From Rhytidiadelphus loreus (taxonomy: Eukaryota > Streptophyta > Bryopsida > Hypnales > Hylocomiaceae), in NCBI GenBank assembly GCA_947034895.1, contig OX344762.1, forward strand, positions 24,160,760 to 24,224,759: a DNA stretch of 64,000 bases, in the 5' to 3' direction. Below are positions 34,606-47,215 of the stretch, piece by piece. Within the stretch, counting starts at the first letter, position 1; each line of letters opens with the position of its first letter. Position numbers and translations under genes: made by a program. The notes under the pieces are model-generated. The model searched no databases. It was not told the origin of the DNA and worked only from the letters and a program-made list of their open reading frames with translations.

Positions 34606-35240
34606 TGTTATGTGCGGAAGAAGAAGCTTGAAGGTTCACAGACTGGGCAAGCTATATATTTGCAGAGATATAGAGCGGAAGGACATGATTGAATGTTCAA
34701 TGATTATTTCTCTGAGAGCCCTATATTTGGAAAGGTTTTGTTTAGAGAAGGATATAAAATGTCTAAATCAATCATGGATGCTGTTGTGGCTCACCATTCA
34801 TATATTGTTCAAAAAATGTGATTCACTAAGTGTCCTAGGTTTGGATACCATTCAAAAGATCGCGGTTGCCCTACGCATGTTGGCTATGGAGTTGCAACCG
34901 ATGCAAGAGATGAGATTTGCCGGATTGGATAGAGCATGGCCATGAAAGCAATGAAAAAGTTTGCTTGTTGTATCCACTCTTGCTTTCAAGAGCAGTACTT
35001 GAGATTGCTAATCCATGAAGATTACCATAAACAACTCCAAGTTAACTAGGCTAGAGGTTTTGCACTATTGGATTGTATGCACCTTAATTAGAAAAATTGT
35101 CCAAAAATATGGTAGGAACAATTTTAGAACAAGGATAGGAATCAAAGCATCATTCTTGAATTTGTGGTTGATCAATTCATATGGATCTCGTGTGTTTTTT
35201 TTGGATTGCTAGGGGGCAACAATGACATTAATGTGCAAAT
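34606..35240 (+). pseudogene. PIF/Harbinger-like transposase pseudogene (Plant_tran)
   Basis: Reading across frames recovers the order of the plant Harbinger-like nuclease domain: 'FNDYFSESPIFGKVLFRE', 'MDAVVAHHSYIVQK', 'LGLDTIQKIAVALRMLA', 'YGVATDARDEICRI', 'AMKAMKKFACCI', 'RGFALLDCMHLN-KNCPKIW', 'QSIILEFVVDQFIWISCVFFG', 'GGNNDIN'. The MH, KNCP and NNDIN landmarks of the family are visible. There are multiple stops (first at 34,690-34,692; others where Trp or Gln would be expected in the KNCP segment) and at least two frame changes, so it is dead. It begins about 260 bp right of the CACTA element. Its own ends were not found. Confidence 0.85.
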
Positions 35241-35265
35241 GTGTACATTTTGTAAAAAATATTAT

Positions 35266-38200
35266 ATATTATTTTGTTGAATTTTGTATTATAATAATAC
35301 GAAGAGAAAGATGACAATACTTTAAATAGCTTCACTTGAGGTGACACCTTCTTGATGACCCAATCAAACCATTTTCTAAGAAAAGAGAACCACATAAGAG
35401 CCTCAATAGTTTAAGGTGATCTTTTCAAATTATAAAATTTCATTGTTGTTGGATTTAGTTTCCTTTTTCTACTTTCTTAAGTTTTAGTATGTCAAATTAG
35501 TAGGATTTTTTTAAGTATCAAGATGAAAAATCTCAACTAGAGCTAGAGTTTGAGTTTTCTTTGTCACAATTGCTAGATCGATTGCTTTTGACATTGACCG
35601 GCATGAGTGTTTACAAGAAGTAGTCAGGGTTTTTTGACCACCCAAACAATCTTGCATAGAAAAATGATGGTACAAAAATCTTCAATGTGATGCTTGAACT
35701 TTAATGATCTTGTTGCAAGTTGGATGTGTCAAGCCTGATAGCCAAAAAATGACATTTGAAGGTCTCAATGATAAATAATATTATTGTATAATTAGGCTCA
35801 TTGAAGGAAGTTGTCGCCACTGATATTAGTTAGAAGGATTGATCAATCTTTTGACTAAGAGTCTAAAGTAGACTGTATAGAGTATTTTGTTGCTACTGTT
35901 AAACACATCCTCAAGTTCTTGCAAATGGAGTGACGTTTATCTTAAAACTCTATTTTTTTACCTTTAGTAAACAATTGTTAAATCCTAGTCCTTATTTCCA
36001 TACCAAGAATAATTTTTCTAATTTCATTTTGTATATATAAAATTGTAGGAAGGGAAAATGAAGATAATTTACTTTCTAGTTGAACTTAGAGGATGATAAG
36101 TCTTCTACATAAAGATAGGAAGAATTGTATGGTTAATAATAATGGCCAATGAATGTTAAGCTAACCACATAGTCAAAGTATGGATTGATGTGCATTTGGT
36201 TTGTATAGTAGAAGTAAGAAATAAGGAGGGGACTCTTTTTCTTTCTTCTCATAATTTTTTGGGTTTAGATGTGTGTTTGGAGAGTCATATTGTATTGTAT
36301 ATTGTGAATTTTGAAATGAAATTAATTTAGCATGTCTTTTTTTTTTTTAATTTCAAAAACTTATGATTCACTCTATTTGGGTTTTATATGAGAAAGTTAT
36401 GCTTGCTAAAGTGGAAGAGGATTAATTGTTATAGAATTTGAAGGTAGAATTTTTGAGCATTCATAATTATGTTGTGAGGAAGTATCTAGTTTTGAGATAT
36501 AGTGTGTTTATATATTGAGTTGTTGACTTTCAAAATACGGGTGCGATACTATTAGTTTGTAGTTAGGAATTGAAAGTTATGGACTAGGGAATGAAGTAGT
36601 AAGGAGTTGACTTTTGAATTGGAGAGAGGAAACTTTGACTAGCTATAATAGTCAAACAATATGAGATTTTCACTTGAGAGGTATCACACTTTTAGTTTGG
36701 TTTTAGAAAGTACAAGATATGGGTTTAGAAGTGAAAGGGAGAAGAGATGATATAAATTTAATTTGATATGAATTTTTTTTTAATACTTCAAAAAATATTT
36801 TTAAAAATAAATAAAGTAATTTAGTTCAAAGCTCTTCGGAATCCGAGGAGCCTTTGTTGAGCTCCAAAAAGCCTTTTACTAGCGCAAACGGACCTTTTTA
36901 AAAATACAAATTTTCTTTTAAAAAAAATAATTATGAAGTTTTAAAATTTCAATTTCAATTTCAATAAACTCCCACATTAATTAAAGGAGGGTCTTTTGGC
37001 AACTTTTTTAACTTTAATTAAAGGTACTTGAACATCAATCTTTATCCTAAACAACTAAGTTTTTAATCCCATTCAATATACATTTATCATTTAATGCAAT
37101 GAACAATAGATGTATTTCATCCATCAAAGCCAACTACAATTTTTTTATTGAAATCCATTCATCCCCATTCATCATCTTTAAACTCATTTATAACCATAAA
37201 TGTTTATTCTTAACCACGGATATAGGCATCTTATGGTGAAAAGTTTTCAATTTTTCACAAGATTTTTAAAAACTAGTCACACTTGTTTGTCGCTCAATGC
37301 TCAACGCTCGTCGCTCCCTGCTCATACTTTAGCAACCCTGCTTTGAGATTGGAGGGAGGAAACTTTGACAAGCTATAAAATATGGACAATATTTTGGAAA
37401 AATTCTAAAATTTGGAAAGATTATGCAATATATTGTTAGATTTCTGTAAAGCTATGACACTTTCGGTTTGAAGTTATTGAATAAAAGTTATGGGCTCTGA
37501 AGTAGACGGATTTTGAAATTGGGAGTGTCAACTTCAACGAGCTATGAAATATGGACAATATCTTCTTTGGCTTTGAATTTTGGAGAGAATGCACAATATT
37601 TTGTTAATTAAGACATATTTGATTTAGAGTTTTGAAGCAGATTATGCCATTCATTCATTTGAAGTTTGACTATATTTTTAAAGGTTTTAGAACTTTTATA
37701 TGGTATTGTATACAACTTATATATAGTATTTATGCATGATATATATGAGTATGTGTATACATGTCTTATACATATTATACATGTATTGATACGTGACACT
37801 TATACATTTTATATATAAAATCTTATATATATGTATATAGAGTTGTCTGCACTTTATATTATATGACTTTTATACAATAAATGATACAATTATTTTACTT
37901 TGAAGAGGTACATCCTACCGCTTATACTATTGTGTTTCCTCATATCCTAAACTAAATTTGGTTGTAGCCAAAAATCCAGCATTTTTTCAAGGCAAATCTT
38001 TGATACTACTTTTTATTAGACATAATCTACCACAGTGGACTAACTTCGTTCACACAATTCATGAACCTCAAGATGAGAAATGTGGCAATTTTGCAATGAT
38101 ACAAGAAGAATCAAAGAAAAACGTCGAGAGGGCATTAATGTCTTACAATTTAGATTTGTAATCATTGCAAATCCAATGTGACAATTGGACATGCAAACCA

Positions 38201-38930
38201 TTTACAACATTATGTACATATGCATTGTGCTTTACAACATGATCATTGAAGATGAATAGTCAATATGACTCCACGAGCTACAACGGCATTCTACATCCAT
38301 ATATACATATGGGGCTCACTTTTGAGGAACATGCTTAAGGTAGTCAAATAAAAAGTACTCATACGCATTACAAATTATGGGTTGATCTAATTTATCATCT
38401 TTAGAACATCAAAGGCACTAACATGCATTGAAATGGAAGTGTACTGCACACCTAAGAGTTTATCATTTTTCATAGCCATGTCCAATAGTATATTTGATTG
38501 CAACTGAACCTTGTATAGTATATTGATTGATTGTCAAGTGACTAGTTTTGTAGACTTTGCATTCATATTTATCCTAAATTTGTGCATATAGCTTGTTCAT
38601 ACTATCAGAGTTTGTAAATCTTAGAAACAAAGTATTTTTGTAATCTCTCCTTGCCTTTGGGGTCACAGATAGTAAATGAGCTTTGATGGGTATCAACCTT
38701 CTACACCAATTACATATTGAATTCCTAGTCAAACTAAGCTATAACTATTACTAATCCAAAAACAAAATTTTCAAAAACTAGACATTAAAACACTCCAATT
38801 CAATAGACGGGATAATTAGGAATGCATTAATACTTGTTGAACTTCTAAATTTGTACAATGAAGGACCAAAGTTCTCACAATAAGAGCTTGAACAATTAAA
38901 TATACACAAATATTTTGTTTCAACACTCAT
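35266..38930. other. AT-rich gene-free DNA
   Basis: No gene was recognised. The open frame at 37,958-38,161 is short and domain-free. A stretch near 37,690-37,870 is dominated by TATAT/TATAC words. Confidence 0.5.
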
Positions 38931-39026
38931 TAGCTTATTAGAGTAGAAGTTGGATTATCCTTGTGAAGTTCAATTGCAATCAAAGGGTTACTTTGAGGAT
39001 AATCCAACTTCCACTCTAATAAGCTA
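38931..39026. repeat. Hairpin with 30-bp arms
   Basis: The left arm 38,931-38,960 and right arm 38,997-39,026 are complementary at 29 of 30 positions (TAGCTTATTAGAGT... against ...ACTCTAATAAGCTA), with a 36-nt loop. It may be a very short MITE or an RNA hairpin precursor. No flanking duplication is clear. Confidence 0.75.
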
Positions 39027-42000
39027 TCAAAATCTTAGCAAGAGTCAAGATATTAGAGTTGCTTCAAAATTTTAAAATACATGAAGTAAATATTGTAGTA
39101 CTCCAAAATCACAAATGACAATAATTACAACTGATTCACTACTCATTTTACTCTGCAAGCTAAAGAACCAACAATAGTCTTACAAATAAGACATCCGGAG
39201 TACAAAACTTTGATGCACAAACTAGCAACTCAAATTCTAAATATACTTTGACAAATTAAATCTAGATAATAGAACATAAATTCTGAATTCCAATCATTGA
39301 ATGTCCCCTACTCCACTAAGTTTCTCTACAAGATGCACTAGATGCATGGAAAATTTGAGAACTACTACTAATAAAAAACAAATTGATTGGTAGAGTTTGT
39401 TTCATTTGGAACCTATGGGCATGGTGGATATAGAACTATTCAATAAGGAGCTTTGAATCCTACTTGGATAAGTATTTTGTGGTTCATAAGAGTAAATCCA
39501 TGACCAAACTTTACTTGCATTCCTATAAATTCCATGTAATGGGCCAGCATCTAGAAGGTAGCCTATAGCTATTTATATGAGTGGCCAAGGTAGGTATTGT
39601 TGGATTTCTCTTGTATTGATTGAAGCTCTGCCATATAGGTTTAATGTCTTCAGAAAGTGGTTTCTTCTTGCTATATCTATCATTACCATGCCCTTCAACA
39701 TTGTCATCATGGCCATTAGAATCATCCATGGACAATGTCATTGCAGTAAGAATGGACACCGTCGTTGCTGACGAGATGCAATTCAAGTAAGTACTTCAAT
39801 AGCCTTAGCTGTAGCTTCCTCCACCAACCACTTTTGAAGTTGCTTCATTACTTGTACGCAACTTAGAGGCAAGAATTCTTGATCCCTGTCTAAATCCAAA
39901 CTCTCCATTGTCATAATTAACACTGCAAGATTTGCAGCCCCAGAGGGTGATTGCAAGAAAGACCGGTCCTATTTGGCGTCACAAATTGAAGTGCTTAAGT
40001 TGCCATCAATCATAACTTTTGGAAAATGAAGCCGATGGACTTGAAATTTTTATTGAAGATGGCTAACTGAGAAATCATGAGATTCATTATTTTTCATAAA
40101 TTTTGAAAAATAATTTTATAATTAAATGTCAATTTAGCTAATTTGTCACACTTTGTGGTTTAGGGGTTTTTAGTACTGTGGAGCATCCAAAAATTATGAT
40201 GTTCACTTGAATTTTTTGTGGGCTATTCCCACACTAGATGAGCATGTGCCCACCAAAGGGCATTAAAAAAAACACAATTTTTCGTCCTCAACATGCATGC
40301 AAATAGGGGTCCCTTGCGCATAGCACTCCAAACATTTATGATGGTTCCAACTTCTAGTTTTTGGTGAAATGTAATCACTATCAAGTCTTTATAAATGGCC
40401 AATTTTTAGTTTTTTTTTATTCATGATTTTCTAATTTTTATTAATTTATACTTAGTTTTATCTACTTTCTATGACAAACTGTCATTTTTTTTAAGTAGTA
40501 CTGTTTCAGTATTATAAAGTACTCAAAAGTATTATTGGCCGTTGATTTTTCAGATCAACGGTTGAGATTGCTCTATTTTGTAGTACTCCTAGTACTAGGC
40601 AGAAAAAATGCAGTTTTTGACCAAACGCTACCAAAATCGTTCGGTCTTTCTTGCAATCACCCCATAAAGGATTTTAGCTTTTTTGAGTGACACTATAGCC
40701 ATGTTTGTTGTGGCCTTTGCTTGGATGGTCAATTTCGTTAAAATGGCGGTATTCTCTCTCTCTCTCTCTCTATATATATATCAATGTCTATCATTTAAAA
40801 AATTATATTTATACCATGTGACACTTTGTTAATGATTTTTCATTCAAAAATTCTAATTGTCCTAAACCTTTGGCCTACAAACTATGCCCATTATTTCCAA
40901 TTATTTGCTAATCCTATTTAAATTACATTAATGGTAGATAAAGATTAAAGAAAGGTTGCATTGCATCCAAATGGTCAATTTTGTTAAAATGGTGGCATTT
41001 TTTAACAATGCATGACCTTTACGTAACATCCACAAACTTTCATGTATAACTGATGCATTTTGTGTCATTGTGTGTCTAGCCAACTAGTTATGCAATCGTC
41101 ATATATATTATTATAGCTTAACCTACATAAGAAGGGAGGGCGGGCTGGAGTATCCAGTTCTTTTCTATAAACTTCAAAATATTTGTGGTCTAGACTCCCT
41201 GTGATTGAGTAGATCAGAGTAGCTTTGGTGACCAAGAATCAACTTCATGAAACAGTGAAACAATCAGTCTAAAGACATATACCTATTTTGGAAGCAAATT
41301 AAAACAACAAAATATGTAGAGATCACAAACAATGATCATGTAAGGCTAAGTATGCCATTACTGATGTTACCAATTGCATCTGTAGCAGAGTCATGAAACT
41401 AGTGTACCGATCGTTCTGTAGCGCTCGTCATGAGTATATTTGTGTTCACAGCTAGGCACTTGACTAGATAATCATACACATGATTATAAAGGAAACTAAT
41501 TCTTAGAAACAAATAGCAAACGGAAGAGAAACTTGAATCCGTGCTAATCTAGCTAGGAAGAGCATGAGAAAACCAATTTGCATCATCCAAAGCCAAAGTT
41601 GAAGGAAGTGCCTCACCTGCACCCATGGCCACAAAACAAACAATTAGTCAGTTTTTAGTTGTATGCGAGGTGTCTACATCACTACTTCAATTGTTATCCT
41701 TGTTGCAATTCAGGCAAGAGAAAATCAAACTTGTTTTTTTTACTGTCTAATATGTGACACTCTCCTCTCTCAACAACTTCATGTGAGCAGTAAGTGGTCT
41801 AGAAACCTTGTTTGCCATTGGTATAGGAGTTGCATCCTTGCACTGTAGCCACGCCAAACTAGAAAGATGTTCCATAAGTTGGGCCAGTCACTCCCCTCAC
41901 AAGTCACAACCACCCAAAAACTAGATACCGCACTCGGCACTTCAAGCAAAAAAAAAAAGCTAGTGTTTGAAGGTGTCATTAGGGAAGATTTTTGTGTTTT

Positions 42001-42863
42001 AAGAGACTGTGAGTTCCCGGATTGTGAGAACGTTGTGGGAACATTGATTTGACGTGGCCAAAAGACAGCCACATCAAATATAATTTTTTAATATATTTTT
42101 TATAAAAAAATAATAATTTTTAAATTTTTTAAATTTTTTAAGTTTTTTTTTAATATTATTATATTCTGACTGTACAGGATTGGTTCCCAGCAATGGATAC
42201 AGTCCTGAAACAGTCTCCCGAGTAGCTGAAATCTCCCCTAATGGCGCATCCCAATACTACATTATGCAAATTTTGCACCTTAATTTGATTGAAAGAAATT
42301 ACTATGTTGTCATTGCAAATTATTTTTGGACAGATGAGCAACTTGGTCCTACTGGATGTTTAAGTTCTCTATACCTTTATTCAGTACCGCCACTGATCCT
42401 GCCAACATATTGTCTGGTTATTGTGACCTGGCTACCAAATAATTAGGGAGTTTATTCCTTTGGAATATTTACCACATAGTGGTTGGTGGCTCTCAAAATT
42501 TTCAAGGTGTTTTAATAGCACATTGTGCATTTCTATGCTAGCATATTAACTCACAGTCGTTGTTGCCATCTCTAGTCTAAAACTACCACCTGTATAATTT
42601 CTATGAACCACCAAATAGATTCAATGCACTGATGCATATATTTTTCATAGTTATTAAATCACAATTCATCATGTAGCCATGGTGCTCCAGAAGTATTAAA
42701 TATGCATATCACGCTTAAAAAAGTCAAGTGATATGGGATAAGATCATATCTTTGAGCTTGAAGTAGTGTGAGGCTTAGTATCTATGCAAAATCCTCATTA
42801 ATTACACACTTGTTGACAACAAATAGTAATACATTGAAGATTTCTTAGTCATGTGTGTGTGGC
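39027..42863. other. Gene-free DNA with scattered repeat fragments
   Basis: No gene was recognised. Fragments of the TGGGCAATTT-family terminus occur near 40,730 ('gtcaatttcgttaaaatggcgg') and 40,975 ('gtcaattttgttaaaatggtgg'). A (CT)n(AT)n microsatellite lies at 40,754-40,782. Confidence 0.5.
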
Positions 42864-42867
42864 TTAA

Positions 42868-43793
42868 CCCTTAAAGGACCGTCACTATCCTTTCACCAAA
42901 AACGCTCCAAAACTGCCATTTCTAGTACAAGTACCAAAATTTTGAAATAAAACTTTTTTTTGACATATCTAACCGTAGGATCTTGTATTATATAGTATCA
43001 AAAACATGTGGTAAAAATTTCAGACATTTCCACCGGGTGGATTGCAAGATATAAGCATTCAAATTAACTAAAATCATTTTTTTGACCCTGTGAAAAGCAG
43101 GGCAGCTGCACTTCACAAGCTCACATTTCTATGAAAAAATGACCTAAATGGTGGTGCTTCTTTGGATTTGTTTTTCTAGAAAAGTTGGCCACATGCATAA
43201 AAAATTTCAGATCATTTGGAATAGTACAACATATAAGAAAAAAATAGTAAGTAGGTATTAGTAGAGAATGATTAAAAATACTAAATTATTTACAATTTAA
43301 ATATGGAATTGAAAATTTCCAATCCCAATGGTCGAAATGTTGTTATAATGTTTCTACATCCTAGGGTTTTATTTTTGTCCAAGAATATTGAAAATTGGGT
43401 AAGATAAAGGATTTCAAAGTTTATTTTAGAGTAGGAAATCCAAAACTGCCCGCAAACAAAAAATCCTCATAACTTTTGACTCATTGATCAAAATGGAATG
43501 ATTCAAAGCTTTTCGTGTATATAAAACTCTAGAAAATCAATTCCAAATTTTTGTTTCTGAAAAAAGTGATTTTTTCTGATCTGCCCGAACTGCCTGGTTG
43601 GAAAAAAAAGTAACATATTAGGCTATAACTTTTGACTCGTATTTCCAAATGTCATGAAATTTGGTGCATATGAAAGATCTTCCTCGCCCCCACATTCTAT
43701 TAAAATTTCAGCCCCAAATATGAAAATCTCCGCTCGTAGGTACCTGCCCAAAATTTCTATACAGACAAAAAACACAGTCCAGTCCTTTAGGGG
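42868..43793. mobile_element. 926-bp non-autonomous element flanked by TTAA
   Basis: The left end CCCTTAAAGGAC and right end (inverse of CCCCTAAAGGAC) form a 12-bp terminal inverted repeat with one mismatch, with looser similarity for several bases beyond. TTAA lies immediately outside both ends (42,864-42,867 and 43,794-43,797). A TTAA duplication with CCC-starting termini is the signature of piggyBac-type elements (family knowledge), which are rarely reported in land plants. There is no coding capacity. The TTAA match alone could be chance in AT-rich DNA, so the assignment is tentative. Confidence 0.55.
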
Positions 43794-44045
43794 TTAAAAT
43801 CATATTTTGCGAGTCACATGCGAAAATTCATATGTGGATATATCATTTGTTACATTTTTGGGAACAACCATTAATAATAAATGGTCATTTTCTTAGTCAT
43901 GTCTATATGTACTAGTATCATGTCTTTGGACATCCTTTAGTAATAGTCATCATCCACAAATAGCTTTACTATTACATTTTTGAGACACCAAATAGTAATA
44001 GGATTTTTTCTTAGTCAAGATTCTAATACTTGGAAATGAAATTTC

Positions 44046-44076
44046 AAAAAAGAAAAAAAGAAAAAAAGAAAAAAAG

Positions 44077-44172
<96 letters not shown>
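44046..44172 (+). repeat. Microsatellites (AAAAAAAG)n then (TAA)n
   Basis: Four A-rich units ending in G are followed from about 44,076 by roughly 32 uninterrupted TAA triplets to 44,172. This long perfect run is likely to be length-polymorphic. Confidence 0.95.
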
Positions 44173-44913
44173 GTTTCAATAATAATCTATGGTTTCTTCA
44201 CTTTTTGAGATGACATTTATATCAAAAACTTTTCAAATTTCAATCCAACAACAATTCATATTGCAACTTATAAAGCATTGGCAATTGCCAAAAGATCTCA
44301 TACCTTTGATGTAATCAAAAGTTTTTGAATTCCATTTATACAACTTCTTAAACAAATTTCAAGCATATAAAGGTCAAGTTTTTAATAATTTTAGTGAAGT
44401 TGGGTCTTATACAAAGTAAGAACCCTTTAAGTCTCAAAGAACTAAAAAATGATTTCCAAAGTGTGAAAATAGAAATAATTCATAATTTGAGAGGAATTGG
44501 CAATGAGTTAGAAAATGGACATTAGTAAATCATTTGATAGAGAATGAATTAGAGCAATTACATTTAGAAATTACAATTGTATGCAATAGTTATGTGTGTT
44601 TATATATATAGTTGTTTGCCAATCTCCATATAATATATGCAAAGAATTGCAATAGATGTATCTTTTCTATGTCTTAAATAGCATTGGAATTTTTTTGGAG
44701 AGGATAGTGAATACTATGATGGCACAAGACAATGAGCATTTTCATGGAAAAGGGGTTGCCATAAAGAAATAGGGCATATGATATTGTATATAGTAATGTT
44801 TTTAATACTTCCATTTATTATGGTCAACAATGTGCTTTTTCCTAGTCTATTTTTCCATTTTTGTTGTAATGTATTTCAATTTTCCTTACATGTATTTTCA
44901 TACATTGAATTTA

Positions 44914-45230
44914 TGGGCAATTTTGTTAAAATGGTGCCATTTTGCTACTTTAGCAATTTTTGTAGTTCAGATTGGGCGATCTGAAATGTACAAACGTCTT
45001 AGATGTTTGAAATCTATACTTTTCCTAGATGTCTGAAATCTACGCATGTCCTAGTCTCCTAGATGTCACTTTTACAGTTTAATCGTGCAATCTTAAATCT
45101 ATATTAGTCCTAGATTTCTATATCTATACAAATTGAAGATTTCTAAAACCTATACCAATCCATCCTAGATGTCATTTTTATAGTTCAAATTGGGCACATG
45201 GAATACTACCATTTTAACGAAATTTTCCAT
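44914..45230. mobile_element. TGGGCAATTT-family MITE, copy 3
   Basis: The left terminus TGGGCAATTTTGTTAAAATG is mirrored at the right by CCATTTTAACGAAATTTTCCA. The interior contains the family phrases 'gttcagattgggcgatctgaaatgtacaa', 'cctagatttc' and 'agatgtcac'. ATTT flanks both sides if the terminal A is counted in the element, a possible but short duplication. Confidence 0.7.
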
Positions 45231-45367
45231 ATTTATATTTTTCAATGTTGATTGCTAAATATGAATCGTGAAAGTAATGCTTACTAAATCCAAAGGTCCT
45301 TATAGTGAATCTTCTATGAAGCTCTTGGTGTTGTAGGCTTGTATTTGCACATTTTTCATACATTATT

Positions 45368-45957
45368 GTTATCATCACTATACACACTATATTTTCTTGT
45401 GACTATTACAGCTACTTTTGGGTATATAGTGACACTTCTGTCACTATGTAATCAAAATTTTAATTAATTAATTTAAAACTCCCCTCTAGCCTTCCCCACC
45501 CGGGTTTAAAAAAGAAATTTAATTAAAATTAATTTTTTAATTTTTCATCCCCCTCCCCTACTTGTAATTTTTTGAATGAGGTTTATATGAAAAACAATAT
45601 GGAACAATGAAAATCCCGTATCCATATCTGTATATTGTATATCGTATCCGTGTCACATCCATATCCATATATATATCGTACAATATTCCAATATCAAGTA
45701 TCCATATCCATATTTTGGTTTTGTATCCATATTTTGATTCTATATCCGTATTTGTATTTGGATGGATGGCTTAGATTCAATCTCAAAGATCAACGGCTTA
45801 AGAAATTTTGAAAAATCAATGGCATTTTGGAGGGGGAAGCATGTAAAAAAAAAATCAACAGCCTATTCATTTTTGGGAGAGGGGAGGGCAACTAATGGCA
45901 AACCAGATGTGTGATTGCCTCTTTTGGGTGCAAAGTTATCATCACTATACACACTAT
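45368..45957. repeat. 23-bp perfect direct repeats flanking a 544-bp insert
   Basis: An identical 23-bp word starting GTTATCATCACTATACAC occurs at 45,368-45,390 and 45,935-45,957. Between them lies AT-rich sequence with many TATCCATATCC and TATCCGTATT-like units (45,610-45,760). The arrangement could be a long target-site duplication around an inserted element, or a simple segmental duplication. No terminal inverted repeat or poly-A tail was found. Confidence 0.6.
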
Positions 45958-46489
45958 TAGGAAACTCTAAATTCTCTTAGTACCAACAACGAATTATCCT
46001 CATCCATTATCTATTATTCATTCTTTAATTTGATATAATTACTTTCTCTACTCAATTGGCTCCTATGTCTTCAATAATCTTACATCTACTAAAGATTCTA
46101 CATATATTCTTGCACTAACTATAATCCTAGAGCCTAAAGGGTTAAGACATGCCAAAGGTATGCAACTAATTGTATTATTGAAAAAACAATTTCAGATTTT
46201 TTTTTAGAACATTTAAAAAAATATTTTCAATATTGAGTTCAAATGGTTGCAAACTATGAGATTCATCCACTTTTGAATCATGATTGCATTTTGCTTTATA
46301 CTTTTTGTAGAAGTGTGCAATGCCTCACATACAATTTGAATGTTCACACTATTATAATTTCTTCATTCATTCTTGTGCTATGACTTTCTCAATTTGAATG
46401 TTCGAAATACTAACTCAGTTTTTTGAGTGATTATACGGTTGGGTATTGAAAGCTTACAATTAGCTAATTTGAGCCATTCACATTTTTTT

Positions 46490-47215
46490 GTATAATGTGC
46501 AATATAATTGGTGTATTTTGGTAAGCATAATTATCATTGCATCCTTATGCAATTCCAATCAAGCATACCAAATTTCAGTTTATAGAAATCAAAACTCCAT
46601 TTCTGGTGAATTTTCAAAGTTCATTTTCATGGTTTTACATAATATTTTATTGAGAGCAATTGGTGATGAATTTTTTAAATTTAATTTCATAGGTAAGGAA
46701 CATCCATTTACACCTCTTCCCTACAACAAGCATCTCCAAAAAGCTTCACAATTTCTTCTACAAAGATTTCCATATTCAAGTGACAATGCCTAAAATGTTG
46801 TGAAGTAGATCTCTTTTTTATAATTAGATTTTTCTATTTGCACCTCACATGATAACCAATTTCTTACATTCAAGCATGATAGTACCATTACTTTGCCAAA
46901 ATCAAGTTAAAATATAGAGATATCTATTTCTTCAAAGTTTGGTTATACAACACTTTTCATTGATCATATTTTTGTTTTTTAATAAGAAAGATGTGCATAT
47001 GGATGTTCCCTATGTATCCATGCAATTGAATGAAAAAAATGCATCACCAATTGTATTCAATAAAATATTATATAAAAACAAGAAAATTGACTTAAAAAAT
47101 TCACCAAAAATGAAATTTTGTCTGTTTGGAACTGAAATTTGGTATGCTTGACTGGGATTGGGTAAGAATTGAGTGATAATTATGCAAGACAAAAAAAGCC
47201 AATTTTATTCTATAT
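46490..47215. repeat. Foldback element with arms of about 200 bp
   Basis: The left arm (about 46,495-46,700) and right arm (about 46,985-47,212) are inverted copies at perhaps three-quarters identity. Shared words include AAGCATACCAAATTTCAG, GGTGAATTTT, ATAATATTTTATTGA and CAATTGGTGATG with their inverses. The 280-bp centre is unrelated and non-coding. Weak open frames on opposite strands of the two arms have similar translations because of this symmetry, and are not genes. Confidence 0.75.

Noticed and set aside
46488..47192. Similar 60-101 aa open frames on opposite strands
   Set aside because: The similarity is explained by the inverted-repeat arms; no coding evidence.
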